Shown: positions 7,520 through 16,489, counted from the first letter of the stretch. The stretch: DNA of 64,000 nucleotides from Clostridia bacterium (GCA_017503135.1 JAFVTQ010000004.1:372001-436000); one strand, 5' to 3'. Numbers and translations: made by a program. The notes: a model not told the origin generated them from the sequence alone.

Positions 7520-8461
7520 GTGATTGAATTCAAAAATGTTTCAAAAACATATGATAATGGTACTCATGCACTTCGTGATGTGTCTCTTACAATCAACGAT
7601 GGCGAGTTTGTTTTCGTTGTTGGTTCATCAGGTGCAGGTAAAAGTACATTTCTTAAAATCATAATGAGAGAACAGGTTGCCAATAGTGGTACTGTTGTTA
7701 TCAATAATTATAATCTTAACACAATCAAGAACAGAGATATTCCAAAATTTAGAAGAACAATGGGTATCGTTTTTCAGGATTTCCGTCTTATCCAGAATAT
7801 GACAGTTTATGATAACGTTGCATTCGCAATGCGTGTTATCGGTGCAAAAGAAAAAGAAATCAGAAAAAGAGTTCCTTATGTGTTGAGCCTTGTGGGTCTT
7901 TCATCAAAGGCACGTCAGTTGCCAACTGAACTTTCAGGTGGTGAACAGCAGAGAGTTGCTCTCGCTCGTGCACTTGTCAATAATGCAGGCATTATTATTG
8001 CCGACGAGCCAACAGGTAACATCGACCCTGAAATGTCTTATGAAATTCTTGAATTGCTCAACCATATCAACAATACTGGTACAACAATCGTTATGGTTAC
8101 TCATGAGCACGATTTAGTTCGTCGTTTCAACCATCGTGTTATTACAATCGACCAAGGTAGCGTTATTTCTGACACAGGCACAAAAATCAAAGAAGAAGTT
8201 GTACATACAGCAGTTGCAGAAGCAGAAACAACTGCAGAAAAGATTGAAGCAGCAGAACAAGAAATAATGGAAAAAGTTGAGCAGTCTCACGACGAAGTCA
8301 AAGAGGCTGAACAGAAAATTGAAGAAAAAGAAGTAACATCATATTACATTCAACCAAATAGTGACCGTGAACTTGAAGAGTTTATGAAAAACTATGGTCT
8401 TGATGATGATTTTGACTATTCAAAATATCTTGACGAAGAAGACGGGGGTGCTAACGAATGA
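7520..8461 (+). CDS. ftsE: Cell division ABC ATPase FtsE with C-terminal extension
   Basis: A 313-residue ATPase. FtsE pairs with FtsX to relay ATP-driven shape changes to peptidoglycan hydrolases outside the cell. It has Walker A (GSSGAGKST), the ABC signature (LSGGEQQR) and Walker B (IIIADEPTGN). I chose GTG 7520, giving MIEFKNVSKTY as in the family, because AAAGGTG (7507-7513) fits it and would overlap a GTG at 7511. FtsE normally ends near residue 225; here about 90 more residues follow, rich in Glu, Lys and Ala, with an acidic end (DDDFDYSKYLDEEDGG). Part of this tail could be a coiled coil. Overlaps ftsX by ATGA. Confidence 0.95.
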   Translation: MIEFKNVSKTYDNGTHALRDVSLTINDGEFVFVVGSSGAGKSTFLKIIMREQVANSGTVVINNYNLNTIKNRDIPKFRRTMGIVFQDFRLIQNMTVYDNVAFAMRVIGAKEKEIRKRVPYVLSLVGLSSKARQLPTELSGGEQQRVALARALVNNAGIIIADEPTGNIDPEMSYEILELLNHINNTGTTIVMVTHEHDLVRRFNHRVITIDQGSVISDTGTKIKEEVVHTAVAEAETTAEKIEAAEQEIMEKVEQSHDEVKEAEQKIEEKEVTSYYIQPNSDRELEEFMKNYGLDDDFDYSKYLDEEDGGANE

Positions 8462-9366
8462 AAGGTGCAAGTTTAAAATACCTTACAAAAGAAGGCTTCC
8501 GTAATGTCTGGGTTAACAGACTTATGTCTTTGGCATCAATCACAGTTTTGATGGCTTGTCTTGTAATTATTGGCCTTGGCTCAATGATTTATTTCAATAT
8601 TAACGCATTGCTTGATAATATCGAAAGCCAAAATGTTGTTATGGTCTATGTTCAAGATGGTGTGTCAGATGAAGACACAACCAGAATGGGCAACGAAATC
8701 AAAGTTATGAACAATATTGAAGATTGTATCTTTGTTCCAAAAGAAGATGCATTCGCAGCACAGCTTGAAAGTATGGGTGAAGACGCAGTCTTGCTTGAAG
8801 GTCTTGACGAAAACCCATTGCCCGATGCTTATAAAGTCGTGGTTAAGGATTTGACAATGTTTGACCAGACAGTTTCAGAGCTTAAAGCATTGCAGAATGT
8901 TGAAAATGTCCGTGAAAACAGTGACCTTGCAGATAAGCTTGTCAGTGTGCGAAAAGCAGTTACAATAGTAATCGCAGGTATGGTTGCACTGCTCTTTATC
9001 GTGTCACTTTTCATTATTTCAAACACAATCAGAATCACAATGTTCTCACGTAAGCTTGAAATCAGCATTATGAAAGCCGTTGGTGCCACAAATTGGTTCA
9101 TCCGTTGGCCATTTATGATTGAAGGTATGGTAATCGGCGTAACATCAAGCCTTGTGTCATTCGGCTTGCTGGCAGGTCTTTATCAGGGTATGATTTATGT
9201 GTTCAAAAATATGCTTGCAATCTTTACCCCTGTGTCATTCGGTGCTTATGCAGGTTGGATTCTTCTTATATTTATGGGAATCGGTATTTTCACAGGCTCA
9301 TTCGGTAGCTTAATCTCAATGGGCAAATATCTTAAAGAGCAAGGGAGTGTTGTAAGTGAAGACTAG
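8458..9366 (+). CDS. ftsX: Cell division protein FtsX
   Basis: A 302-residue membrane protein and the partner of FtsE. One membrane helix lies near residues 22-45, then an extracellular loop of about 120 residues, then three helices at about 165-190, 218-245 and 260-285, the FtsX layout. The segment IRITMFSRKLEISIMKAVGATNWFIRWPF is the family signature. The outer loop is the part that touches the hydrolase or activator, most likely the coiled-coil M23 protein encoded next. It overlaps ftsE by 4 bp and the M23 gene by 11 bp. Confidence 0.96.
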   Translation: MKGASLKYLTKEGFRNVWVNRLMSLASITVLMACLVIIGLGSMIYFNINALLDNIESQNVVMVYVQDGVSDEDTTRMGNEIKVMNNIEDCIFVPKEDAFAAQLESMGEDAVLLEGLDENPLPDAYKVVVKDLTMFDQTVSELKALQNVENVRENSDLADKLVSVRKAVTIVIAGMVALLFIVSLFIISNTIRITMFSRKLEISIMKAVGATNWFIRWPFMIEGMVIGVTSSLVSFGLLAGLYQGMIYVFKNMLAIFTPVSFGAYAGWILLIFMGIGIFTGSFGSLISMGKYLKEQGSVVSED

Positions 9367-10720
9367 TTTAAAAATTCTTTCAGTATTGTTTGCATTTGTA
9401 ATGCTTTTCTCTTCATTTACATTCCCAACATCTGCAAGAAGCCTTGCTGATATTGAAGCAGAAATTGAAAAGAACGAAAAAGAACTCGAACAAATGGGCA
9501 ATAGAGGAGATAGGGTCGATACTCTTGAAAAGATTGCAGAACAGAGAAAAGTTCTCGACGAGCAAGTCCAAGCAATTGAAGATAAAATCGCACCAATTCA
9601 GAAAAACATTGATGAACTTAATGTTCAAATCGAAGAACTTGAATCTAAAATTGCTACTCTTGAAACTGAAATTGCAACAATCGATGCTCAGATTGCAGAG
9701 CAGAATGTGATAATTGACGAAACCTATGAGCTTCTTTCAAAGAGACTAAGAGCCGCATATATGGCTGGTGAAACAAGTGAACTTGAAATCTTTTTAAGTG
9801 CAACAGATTTTCAGGATTTCCTTAATCGTACAGAAATGATTCGTCAGATTTCAAAGCACGATACAACAATTGTTAGTGACCTTGAAGAACAAATCGACGG
9901 GCTTAATAAAATGGTTGAAGATTTGACAACCAAACGCAATGACCTTGATAAGAGTCGTCAAAAGCTTGAGGCAGATAAGGCTCAGCGTGAAGCTGAAAAA
10001 GCTGTTTATGAACAAGAAAAAGCAAAAAAAGAAAAGGCAATTGCTCAAAACATAGCATATGAAAGAAAAGAAAATGAAATAATCGGTAAAATGGACCAAA
10101 AGAGTGCTTATATTCAGAAACTTATGGAAGAAGCTCGCATTGCAAAAGAAAAAGAGTCACAAGAAATAGACAAAGATGTTGGTAACTCCGGTTCAAGCGG
10201 TAGCGGTACAGTTAGTGGCTCAACAGGTCACGGCTTCAAACTATCAAGTAAGGGTACAATTTGTCCAATTCAAGAAAGTGGCGTAAAATATTCAGCAAAC
10301 TTTGCTTCTCATAGCGCAAGAGGTACTGCATCAGTTGACTTGGTTTCTTATAAAAATCGTTATGTAAGCAATAGCTTTGGCTCAGGTACATATTGGACAA
10401 CATGGGGCGCAAACCTTTATGCAATGGCTGATGGTGTTGTTGTAAAATCAACCTATGTAAGCTCTACCTATGGCCACTATGTCAGCATTGACCATGGCAA
10501 CGGTCTTAACACAACTTATGCACACATGTCTTCAAGAAGTGTAACCGTTGGTCAAACTGTTAAGCAAGGTCAGATAATTGGTAAGGTTGGCAACACAGGT
10601 AACTGTTGGCCAAGACCAAACTCATCAAACCCTGCTGCAGGTGCTCACTTGCACCTTGAAGTCCGCGTTAACGGTAACCGCGTAAACCCTGAGCCTTATA
10701 TTCCAATTCCGGTTAACTAA
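9356..10720 (+). CDS. Secreted coiled-coil M23 metallopeptidase (EnvC-like), FtsEX partner
   Basis: A 454-residue exported protein. It has a signal peptide of about 27 residues (cleavage after TSA), two long coiled-coil stretches to about residue 265, a Ser/Gly linker, and a C-terminal M23 (LytM) domain from about 300. Likely zinc and catalytic residues remain: the His and Asp of SHSARGTASVDL, the His of TYAHMSS and the HLH of GAHLHLEVR. It therefore looks active, unlike EnvC itself, which has lost zinc ligands. The first His-Asp pair is spaced by 8 residues, wider than the usual HxxxD. The start is GTG with AAGGGAG at 9341-9347. Overlap with ftsX argues that FtsX controls it. Confidence 0.9.
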   Translation: MKTSLKILSVLFAFVMLFSSFTFPTSARSLADIEAEIEKNEKELEQMGNRGDRVDTLEKIAEQRKVLDEQVQAIEDKIAPIQKNIDELNVQIEELESKIATLETEIATIDAQIAEQNVIIDETYELLSKRLRAAYMAGETSELEIFLSATDFQDFLNRTEMIRQISKHDTTIVSDLEEQIDGLNKMVEDLTTKRNDLDKSRQKLEADKAQREAEKAVYEQEKAKKEKAIAQNIAYERKENEIIGKMDQKSAYIQKLMEEARIAKEKESQEIDKDVGNSGSSGSGTVSGSTGHGFKLSSKGTICPIQESGVKYSANFASHSARGTASVDLVSYKNRYVSNSFGSGTYWTTWGANLYAMADGVVVKSTYVSSTYGHYVSIDHGNGLNTTYAHMSSRSVTVGQTVKQGQIIGKVGNTGNCWPRPNSSNPAAGAHLHLEVRVNGNRVNPEPYIPIPVN

Positions 10721-10748
10721 TAAATTATATAAAAAAGGATGATGTCCT

Positions 10749-11948
10749 TTGAATAAGAAAATATCACTTGGTCTTGCTTTGTCACTGGTATTCTTATCAG
10801 TGACAGTTGCAATCACAATTACAATGGCAGTGACAATGGGTATTTATAATAACATTATCACTGATGTAAGCGACCGTTCAAACCTTTATTCATCAGTTTC
10901 AGAAATTGATGACCTTGTCCGTAAAAACTATTTCGGTGAACTCAATGAAAATCTTCTCAATTCAATGATGTCAAATGGATATGTTGAAGGCGTTGGTGAC
11001 CGATACAGTTACTTTATGAATGCAGATAAATATGCAGATTATAAAGAAGAAGAAAAGGGCAATAAGGGTGGCATTGGTGTAATTGCTGTTTATGATAGTA
11101 AGAACAATAATATCTATGTTTCTGAAGTTTCAAAAGATTCACCGGCTCAACTTCAGGGTATCACAAAAGGTGACGTTATTACTGCCGTTGACGGTGTAGC
11201 AGTAAACGGTGCAAATAGCCAGAGCCTTATAGATAAACTCAGCGGTGAAAAGCTCACTAATGTTCAGGTGACATTTACCCATAATGGTGAGTCAAAAACA
11301 GTTTCAGTTGCCCGTGGTTATGCTGCACAGTCTGTTTATTATAGCTCAACTGACAAAGTGGGTTATATCAAAATCACATCTTTCTACAGCACAACTGAAG
11401 AACAGCTTAAAGATGCTATCAAATATATGAACTCAAATTCAGTAACATCAATTATCTTTGATTTGAGAAATACTGATTCAGGGCTCATCAAATATGCAAC
11501 AGATTGTATCGATATGTTAGTTCCTGTTGGCACAGAAGGCACGGGTGCAATCGCTACTGCAATTGATAAAAACGGTAACACAATCGAAACTTTCACATCT
11601 GACTCAGATAGCGTAAGTTTTAGAATGACCGTGCTTGTTAACGGTGGAACATCGGGTGCAGCAGAACTCTTTGCTTGTGACCTTCGAGATTTCGGAATGG
11701 CTCAGCTTGTGGGTGTAAAAACTGCAGGTAACGGCACAATGCAAGAAATCTTCGAATTAAGCGATGGTAGTGCAGTTGCATTGACAGTTGCAAAAATCAA
11801 TCCATATAAGAGCGAAAGCTTCAACGGTGTTGGTTTGACACCTGATTATGAAGTCGTTCTCTCAGCAGAACAAAACGCAAGATTTTATATGTTGACTCTT
11901 GAAGAAGATGCTCAATATCAGAAAGCATTGGAACTAGTAAGTGACTAA
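10749..11948 (+). CDS. S41 (CtpA-like) PDZ protein lacking the catalytic Ser/Lys dyad
   Basis: A 399-residue CtpA-family protein with an N-terminal signal anchor (about residues 7-30), a PDZ domain (about 90-185, GGIGVIAVYD...SPAQLQGITKGDVITAVDG) and an S41 core. The strand before the active site and the downstream GVGLTPDYEV are kept. At the two catalytic positions the residues are Gly303 (TSGAAE, where active enzymes have SASE) and Asn328 (GNG, where they have GKG). They are 25 apart, the spacing of the Ser430/Lys455 dyad in E. coli Prc. It is probably an inactive homologue, unless Ser302 substitutes. The start is TTG after AAAAAGGATG. It follows the M23 gene by 28 bp. Confidence 0.88.
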   Translation: MNKKISLGLALSLVFLSVTVAITITMAVTMGIYNNIITDVSDRSNLYSSVSEIDDLVRKNYFGELNENLLNSMMSNGYVEGVGDRYSYFMNADKYADYKEEEKGNKGGIGVIAVYDSKNNNIYVSEVSKDSPAQLQGITKGDVITAVDGVAVNGANSQSLIDKLSGEKLTNVQVTFTHNGESKTVSVARGYAAQSVYYSSTDKVGYIKITSFYSTTEEQLKDAIKYMNSNSVTSIIFDLRNTDSGLIKYATDCIDMLVPVGTEGTGAIATAIDKNGNTIETFTSDSDSVSFRMTVLVNGGTSGAAELFACDLRDFGMAQLVGVKTAGNGTMQEIFELSDGSAVALTVAKINPYKSESFNGVGLTPDYEVVLSAEQNARFYMLTLEEDAQYQKALELVSD

Positions 11949-11954
11949 ATTTAT

Positions 11955-11989
11955 ATCCCTTCGCATATTCTATTGCGGGGGGATTTTTT
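11955..11989 (+). terminator. Terminator hairpin that also contains the next gene's ribosome site
   Basis: ATCCCTTCGC (11955-11964) pairs with GCGGGGGGAT (11975-11984) including two G-T pairs, and is followed by a T-run to 11988. The 3' arm holds the GGGGGGA ribosome site and the T-run is the spacer to ATG 11990. Termination after the CtpA-like gene and translation of the next gene thus share the same bases. Confidence 0.65.
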
Positions 11990-12751
11990 ATGTTTTGTTT
12001 ACTGAAAATCAATGAGAGAAGAGATAATTTAAAAGAAAAAATATTTGGTAGATTTATAAGAGATACTTATGAATTAAAAACAATTCCCGTTTTCAAAGGC
12101 GCACCTTTTTATAAATTTGAAGTAACCATAGGTAAAAAGGGAGTCGATTGGCAACAAGTAACATATTTCGTGGGTAAATGTGCAAACAGATTGCTTTTAG
12201 ATGAGTCAATTAATATTGATGATATTGAAGATGTTGGGCGTTATAAAAACAAAGTTCTCTATGAAAAAATGATGAAAAATTCTTTTGTGAGAGTTTTAAA
12301 ACAACAGAATAAAATATTTGATTCTCTTTGCATTATTGATAAAAGGGGAGTGTCAACAGATTTTTTGCTTAATTTAGTGCCATATTTTGAAAAGATTACT
12401 ATAACAACCGACCAAAAACAAAAATACAAAAAAATATGTGATTATATACTTGAAAACACAGGTCTTTGCGTGTTGCTTCAAAGCGAAATAGAAAATTCAA
12501 CTGTCAAAATTGATGCAGAACGAAATATAATGACAATTAACACAGAAAACGGACTTTACAATATATCAGACGGTGAAAACTTCAGAGTGCCAGAAATATA
12601 TGAAAATCTCTATGATAATACGGTTGATAAACTCTTATTTTATTCTGCATTGTATGAATTTTGTGGTGTTTTTGAATTAGCTGACTTGTGTTTTGAAACA
12701 ATAGTCATAAATGGTGAAAAAAAGGGGATAAATGAACTGATATTCACTTGA
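11990..12751 (+). CDS. Hypothetical protein, no recognised family
   Basis: A 253-residue soluble protein with no signal peptide, membrane helix or motif I recognise. The N-terminal part is basic (KINERRDNLKEKIFGRFIRDTYELK), the middle contains an IIDKRG segment and predicted alternating strands and helices, and the end is acidic. Codon use and base composition look like the neighbours. It lies between the ftsEX unit and greA. Its ribosome site is inside a terminator-like hairpin, so it may be weakly or conditionally expressed. It ends over the -35 box of the greA promoter. Confidence 0.75.
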   Translation: MFCLLKINERRDNLKEKIFGRFIRDTYELKTIPVFKGAPFYKFEVTIGKKGVDWQQVTYFVGKCANRLLLDESINIDDIEDVGRYKNKVLYEKMMKNSFVRVLKQQNKIFDSLCIIDKRGVSTDFLLNLVPYFEKITITTDQKQKYKKICDYILENTGLCVLLQSEIENSTVKIDAERNIMTINTENGLYNISDGENFRVPEIYENLYDNTVDKLLFYSALYEFCGVFELADLCFETIVINGEKKGINELIFT

Positions 12752-12776
12752 CACAACAATAAATTTTTAATATAAT
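12748..12776 (+). promoter_or_regulatory. Consensus sigma-A promoter for greA-lysS
   Basis: TTGACA (12748-12753), 17 bp, TATAAT (12771-12776): a perfect consensus match. The -35 box overlaps the stop codon of the upstream gene. Confidence 0.9.
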
Positions 12777-12839
12777 ATCTCTAATATGGGCAACTGCGTT
12801 TTGTCCAAAATTACTCTATAAAATAAAGGAGTTTTTCAA

Positions 12840-13307
12840 ATGGCAGAAACATTACTTACAATAGAAGCTCTCAAAGAACTTGAAGCAGAGCTTGACCAAC
12901 TTAAAGTTGAAGGCAGAAAAGAAGCTGCAGAAAAAATTAAACTTGCTAAATCTTTTGGTGACTTGTCAGAAAACAGTGAATACGATGAAGCTATGAACGA
13001 CCAGGCAAAGCTTGAAGCTCGTATCAGCGAAATTGAGCATATTCTCAAAACTGCAAAAGTTCTTGACGTTGAATCACTCAGCAACGAAAATGTTCATATT
13101 GGTTCAGTTGTTAAAATTGTTGATAAAAAGAAGAAAGAATTTGTATATACAATCGTTGGCTTTGCTCAGGCAGACCCAGCTGCAGGCAAGATTTCAGATG
13201 AATCACCTGTTGGTAAAGCACTCATCGGTCATAAAGTTGGCGATAAGGTTACAGTTGAAACACCAAACGGTGCTCTTCAATTCAAAATTGCAGAAATCTT
13301 AAAATAA
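12840..13307 (+). CDS. greA: Transcription elongation factor GreA
   Basis: A 155-residue GreA, which rescues backtracked RNA polymerase by stimulating transcript cleavage in its active site. The N-terminal antiparallel coiled coil (about 1-75) carries the acidic tip ([12 protein letters not shown]) that reaches the polymerase centre, and the C-terminal FKBP-like domain follows ([24 protein letters not shown]). The ribosome site is AAAGGAG. lysS begins 13 bp downstream, so both use the strong promoter at 12748; greA-lysS is a common pair. Confidence 0.97.
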   Translation: MAETLLTIEALKELEAELDQLKVEGRKEAAEKIKLAKSFGDLSENSEYDEAMNDQAKLEARISEIEHILKTAKVLDVESLSNENVHIGSVVKIVDKKKKEFVYTIVGFAQADPAAGKISDESPVGKALIGHKVGDKVTVETPNGALQFKIAEILK

Positions 13308-13320
13308 TCGGAGAATAAAC

Positions 13321-14814
13321 ATGGCAGAAGAGATTAGAAACAATCAACCTGAAGTGGATTTGGGCGAACAGCAGAGAATCCGTCAGGAAAAACTCAAAGC
13401 ATTGCAAGAAGAAGGCAATGACCCATTTGTAATCACAAAATATGACCAGACTCACCACAGTGCAGATATTAAAGCTGATTTCGAAGCTCTTGAAGGCAAA
13501 ACTGTAAGCGTTGCAGGTCGAATGATGTCAAAGCGTATTATGGGTAAAGCATCATTCTGCAATATTCAGGACCTTAAAGGTAACATTCAGTCTTATGTAG
13601 CAAGAGATAGCATCGGCGAAGAAGAATATAAAGCATTTAAAAAACTTGATATCGGTGATATTATCGGCATCAAAGGTGAAGTGTTCAAAACCAAAACAGG
13701 CGAGATTTCAATCCATGCAAGTGAAGTTACACTTCTCTCAAAGAGCTTGCAGATTCTTCCTGAAAAATTCCATGGTCTTACAAATACTGATATGAGATAT
13801 CGTCAGAGATATATCGACCTTATTATGAATCAAGAGTCAAAACAGACTCTCATCAACCGTTCAAAGATTATCAGTGCAGTTCGTAAATATCTTGACGGTG
13901 AAGGATTTATGGAAGTTGAAACACCAATGCTTGTTTATAATGCAGGTGGTGCAGCAGCAAGACCATTTGAAACTCATTTCAACGCACTTGATACTGATAT
14001 CAAACTTCGTATTTCTCTTGAACTTTACTTAAAGCGTCTTATCGTTGGTGGTATGGAAAGAGTTTATGAAATTGGTCGTGTATTCCGTAACGAAGGTCTT
14101 GACACTCGCCATAACCCGGAATTTACACTTATGGAGCTCTATCAGGCATATACTGACTACCACGGTATGATGGACTTAACAGAAAATCTCTATCGTTATG
14201 TAGCACAAGAAGTTCTCGGCACAACAAAAATCGTATTCAATGGAATTGAAATGGATTTAGGTAAGCCATTTGAGAGAATTACAATGCTTGATGCTGTTAA
14301 GAAATATTCAGGTGTTGACTTTAACGAAATCAATTCAACAGAAGAAGCACAGGCAGTTGCAAAAGAGCATCATGTTGAGTTTGAACCACATCACAAGAAG
14401 GGTGATATTCTCAATCTCTTCTTTGAAGAATTTGTTGAAGACCACCTTGTTCAACCAACATTTGTTATGGACCACCCAATCGAGATTTCACCTCTCACAA
14501 AGAAAAAGCCTGAAGACCCTAACTATGTTGAACGTTTCGAATTCTTTATGAATGGTTGGGAAATGGCAAATGCTTATTCAGAGCTTAACGACCCAATCGA
14601 CCAAAGAGAAAGATTCAAGGCTCAGGAAGAACTTCTCGCACTCGGCGACGAAGAAGCTAACACAACAGATGAAGACTTCCTTTATGCTCTTGAACTCGGT
14701 ATGCCACCAACAGGTGGTATCGGCTTCGGTATCGACCGTATGACAATGTTGCTCACAGATAGCCAAGCAATCCGTGACGTAATCTTGTTTCCCACAATGA
14801 AACCATTAGACTAA
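13321..14814 (+). CDS. lysS: Lysyl-tRNA synthetase, class II
   Basis: A 497-residue class II LysRS that charges tRNA-Lys. An N-terminal OB-fold anticodon-binding domain spans about residues 55-160 ([18 protein letters not shown]), followed by the catalytic core with motif 2 ([17 protein letters not shown]) and motif 3 ([13 protein letters not shown]). Length is usual. It is co-transcribed with greA and ends at a strong terminator. No T-box leader is present. Confidence 0.97.
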   Translation: MAEEIRNNQPEVDLGEQQRIRQEKLKALQEEGNDPFVITKYDQTHHSADIKADFEALEGKTVSVAGRMMSKRIMGKASFCNIQDLKGNIQSYVARDSIGEEEYKAFKKLDIGDIIGIKGEVFKTKTGEISIHASEVTLLSKSLQILPEKFHGLTNTDMRYRQRYIDLIMNQESKQTLINRSKIISAVRKYLDGEGFMEVETPMLVYNAGGAAARPFETHFNALDTDIKLRISLELYLKRLIVGGMERVYEIGRVFRNEGLDTRHNPEFTLMELYQAYTDYHGMMDLTENLYRYVAQEVLGTTKIVFNGIEMDLGKPFERITMLDAVKKYSGVDFNEINSTEEAQAVAKEHHVEFEPHHKKGDILNLFFEEFVEDHLVQPTFVMDHPIEISPLTKKKPEDPNYVERFEFFMNGWEMANAYSELNDPIDQRERFKAQEELLALGDEEANTTDEDFLYALELGMPPTGGIGFGIDRMTMLLTDSQAIRDVILFPTMKPLD

Positions 14815-14820
14815 TATTTA

Positions 14821-14851
14821 AAAGGACTACGAAAGTAGTCCTTTATTTTTT
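14821..14851 (+). terminator. Terminator after lysS
   Basis: A 10-bp perfect stem (AAAGGACTAC / GTAGTCCTTT) with a GAAA tetraloop, then ATTTTTTT. Confidence 0.92.
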
Positions 14852-14853
14852 TA

Positions 14854-14882
14854 TTGACAAATATTTTTCGTAACTGTAAAAT
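14854..14882 (+). promoter_or_regulatory. Promoter of the AIM24-family gene
   Basis: TTGACA (14854-14859), 17 bp, TAAAAT (14877-14882), directly after the lysS terminator. Confidence 0.8.
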
Positions 14883-14911
14883 AAAATTACAAACATTAGG
14901 GAGGGATTTTG

Positions 14912-15637
14912 ATGTTAAACTATAAAATTGAAGGTGGGCATTTGCCTGTTGTCACTTGCTATCTTGAACCAGGTCAGACACTTGTTTCTGAAAGTGGTGC
15001 AATGAGTTGGATGAGCCCCAATATGCACATGGAAACTAATTCAGGTGGTGGCGTTAAAAAGGCACTCGGTCGTCTTTTCTCAGGCGAATCACTTTTTACG
15101 AATGAATATAGTGCTCAGGGTGGCACGGGTATGATTGCGTTTGCGTCAAAATTTCCAGGCTCAATTATCCCTTATGAAGTGTCTGCTGGTAACGGAATTA
15201 TCGTTCAGAAAAAAGGCTTTCTTGCTATGGAAAAAGGCTTGGATTTGTCAGTTTATTTCCAACGCAAATTGGGCAAAGGCTTCTTTGGTGGCGAAGGCTT
15301 TATTATGCAGAAAATCACAGGTAATGGCTTGATTTTCCTTGAAATCGACGGACATTGTGTTGAATATACATTGGGCGTGGGCGAAAGCATTATCGTTGAT
15401 ACAGGCTACCTTGCTGCTATGAGTGAGACTTGCACAATGGATATTCAGCAGGTAAAAGGTGCAAAGAATATCTTCTTTGGTGGTGAAGGCTTGTTCCATA
15501 CAAAAGTTACAGGTCCCGGCAAGGTTTATATCCAGTCAATGCCAATCTGGCAAATCGCACAAGAACTCATTCCATATATGCCAACACCAAGCACTTCAAG
15601 TGACGGTGGCATAAACATCAAACTTGGTGGCAACTAA
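14912..15637 (+). CDS. AIM24 / TIGR00266-family protein
   Basis: A 241-residue protein of the AIM24 family, a repeated beta-sandwich fold with glycine-rich turns (GGTGMIAF, GEGFIMQKITGNGLIFLE, GVGESIIVDTGYLAAM). The family is widespread in bacteria; a yeast member acts in mitochondrial inner-membrane organisation, while the bacterial role is not settled. There is no signal peptide. The start is ATG 14912 with AGGGAGGG at 14898-14905; a TTG three bases earlier is less likely. It is a single-gene unit with its own promoter and terminator. Confidence 0.88.
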   Translation: MLNYKIEGGHLPVVTCYLEPGQTLVSESGAMSWMSPNMHMETNSGGGVKKALGRLFSGESLFTNEYSAQGGTGMIAFASKFPGSIIPYEVSAGNGIIVQKKGFLAMEKGLDLSVYFQRKLGKGFFGGEGFIMQKITGNGLIFLEIDGHCVEYTLGVGESIIVDTGYLAAMSETCTMDIQQVKGAKNIFFGGEGLFHTKVTGPGKVYIQSMPIWQIAQELIPYMPTPSTSSDGGINIKLGGN

Positions 15638-15647
15638 ACATTTTTTA

Positions 15648-15677
15648 CGCTTCCACATAAGTGGGAGCGTTATTTTT
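15648..15677 (+). terminator. Terminator after the AIM24-family gene
   Basis: A 9-bp stem (CGCTTCCAC 15648-15656, GTGGGAGCG 15661-15669, one G-T pair) with a 4-nt loop is followed by TTATTTTT. Confidence 0.88.
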
Positions 15678-15685
15678 ATAAATTA

Positions 15686-15714
15686 TTGAAACTTTTATAA
15701 AAGAGTGGTACAAT
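15686..15714 (+). promoter_or_regulatory. Promoter of nadE-gtrA-EIIC
   Basis: TTGAAA (15686-15691), 17 bp, TACAAT (15709-15714). Confidence 0.7.
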
Positions 15715-15737
15715 AATCATATTGGAGTGTGATATGT

Positions 15738-16475
15738 ATGTATCAGTTTGATGCACTTAAAATTAAAAATCAATGTGTAGCGTGGATTCGCAATTTTTTT
15801 GAACAAAACGGAAAAGATTGCAATGCTGTTGTTGGCATTTCAGGTGGTAAAGATTCATCAATCGTCGCAGCACTCTGTGTTGAAGCATTGGGCAAAGACC
15901 GTGTAATTGGTGTGCTTATGCCTTGTGGCGAGCAACACGATATTGATTGTGCAAAACAACTTGTAGAACATCTTGGAATCAAGAATTATACAGTAAATAT
16001 TAAAGATACAGTTGACGGACTTATGAATAATCTTCCACAAGATTTAGAAATCACACCACAAACTGTGCAGAATATTCCACCAAGAGTGAGAATGACAACT
16101 CTTTATGCTGTTAGTCAATCTGTTAATGGTCGAGTTGCAAATACTTGTAATCTTTCTGAAGATTGGGTGGGTTATTCAACTCGTTATGGCGATTCAGTAG
16201 GGGACTTCAGCCCTTGCTCATTTCTTACAGTAGCCGAAATGAAACAAATTGGTCATGTTTTAGGACTTCCCGAAAACCTTGTTGAAAAAACACCAATCGA
16301 CGGACTTTGTGGCAAAACTGATGAAGATAATTTAGGCTTTACCTATGCCGAGCTTGATAAATATATCAGAACAGGCGAAATCGAAGATAAAGAAAAGAAA
16401 GATTTAATTGATAGAAAGCATAAAATGAATTTGTTCAAACTCGAACTTATGCCATCATTCAAACCTGAAATATAA
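15738..16475 (+). CDS. nadE: NAD+ synthase, ammonia-dependent
   Basis: A 245-residue NadE, which amidates nicotinic acid adenine dinucleotide to NAD+ in the last step of synthesis. The ATP pyrophosphatase P-loop SGGKDSS lies near residues 36-42. There is no N-terminal glutaminase domain, so ammonia is the expected nitrogen source. GTG 15729 would overlap the ribosome site (TTGGAG, 15722-15727), so I start at ATG 15738. It heads a likely operon with gtrA (14 bp gap) and the EIIC gene. The link to the two membrane genes is not explained. Confidence 0.93.
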   Translation: MYQFDALKIKNQCVAWIRNFFEQNGKDCNAVVGISGGKDSSIVAALCVEALGKDRVIGVLMPCGEQHDIDCAKQLVEHLGIKNYTVNIKDTVDGLMNNLPQDLEITPQTVQNIPPRVRMTTLYAVSQSVNGRVANTCNLSEDWVGYSTRYGDSVGDFSPCSFLTVAEMKQIGHVLGLPENLVEKTPIDGLCGKTDEDNLGFTYAELDKYIRTGEIEDKEKKDLIDRKHKMNLFKLELMPSFKPEI

Positions 16476-16489
16476 CGGGGGATAAACTT

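Noticed and set aside
12777-13320. T-box or lysine riboswitch ahead of greA-lysS
   Set aside because: The leader is about 60 nt with no specifier stem, T-box motif or lysine aptamer core.
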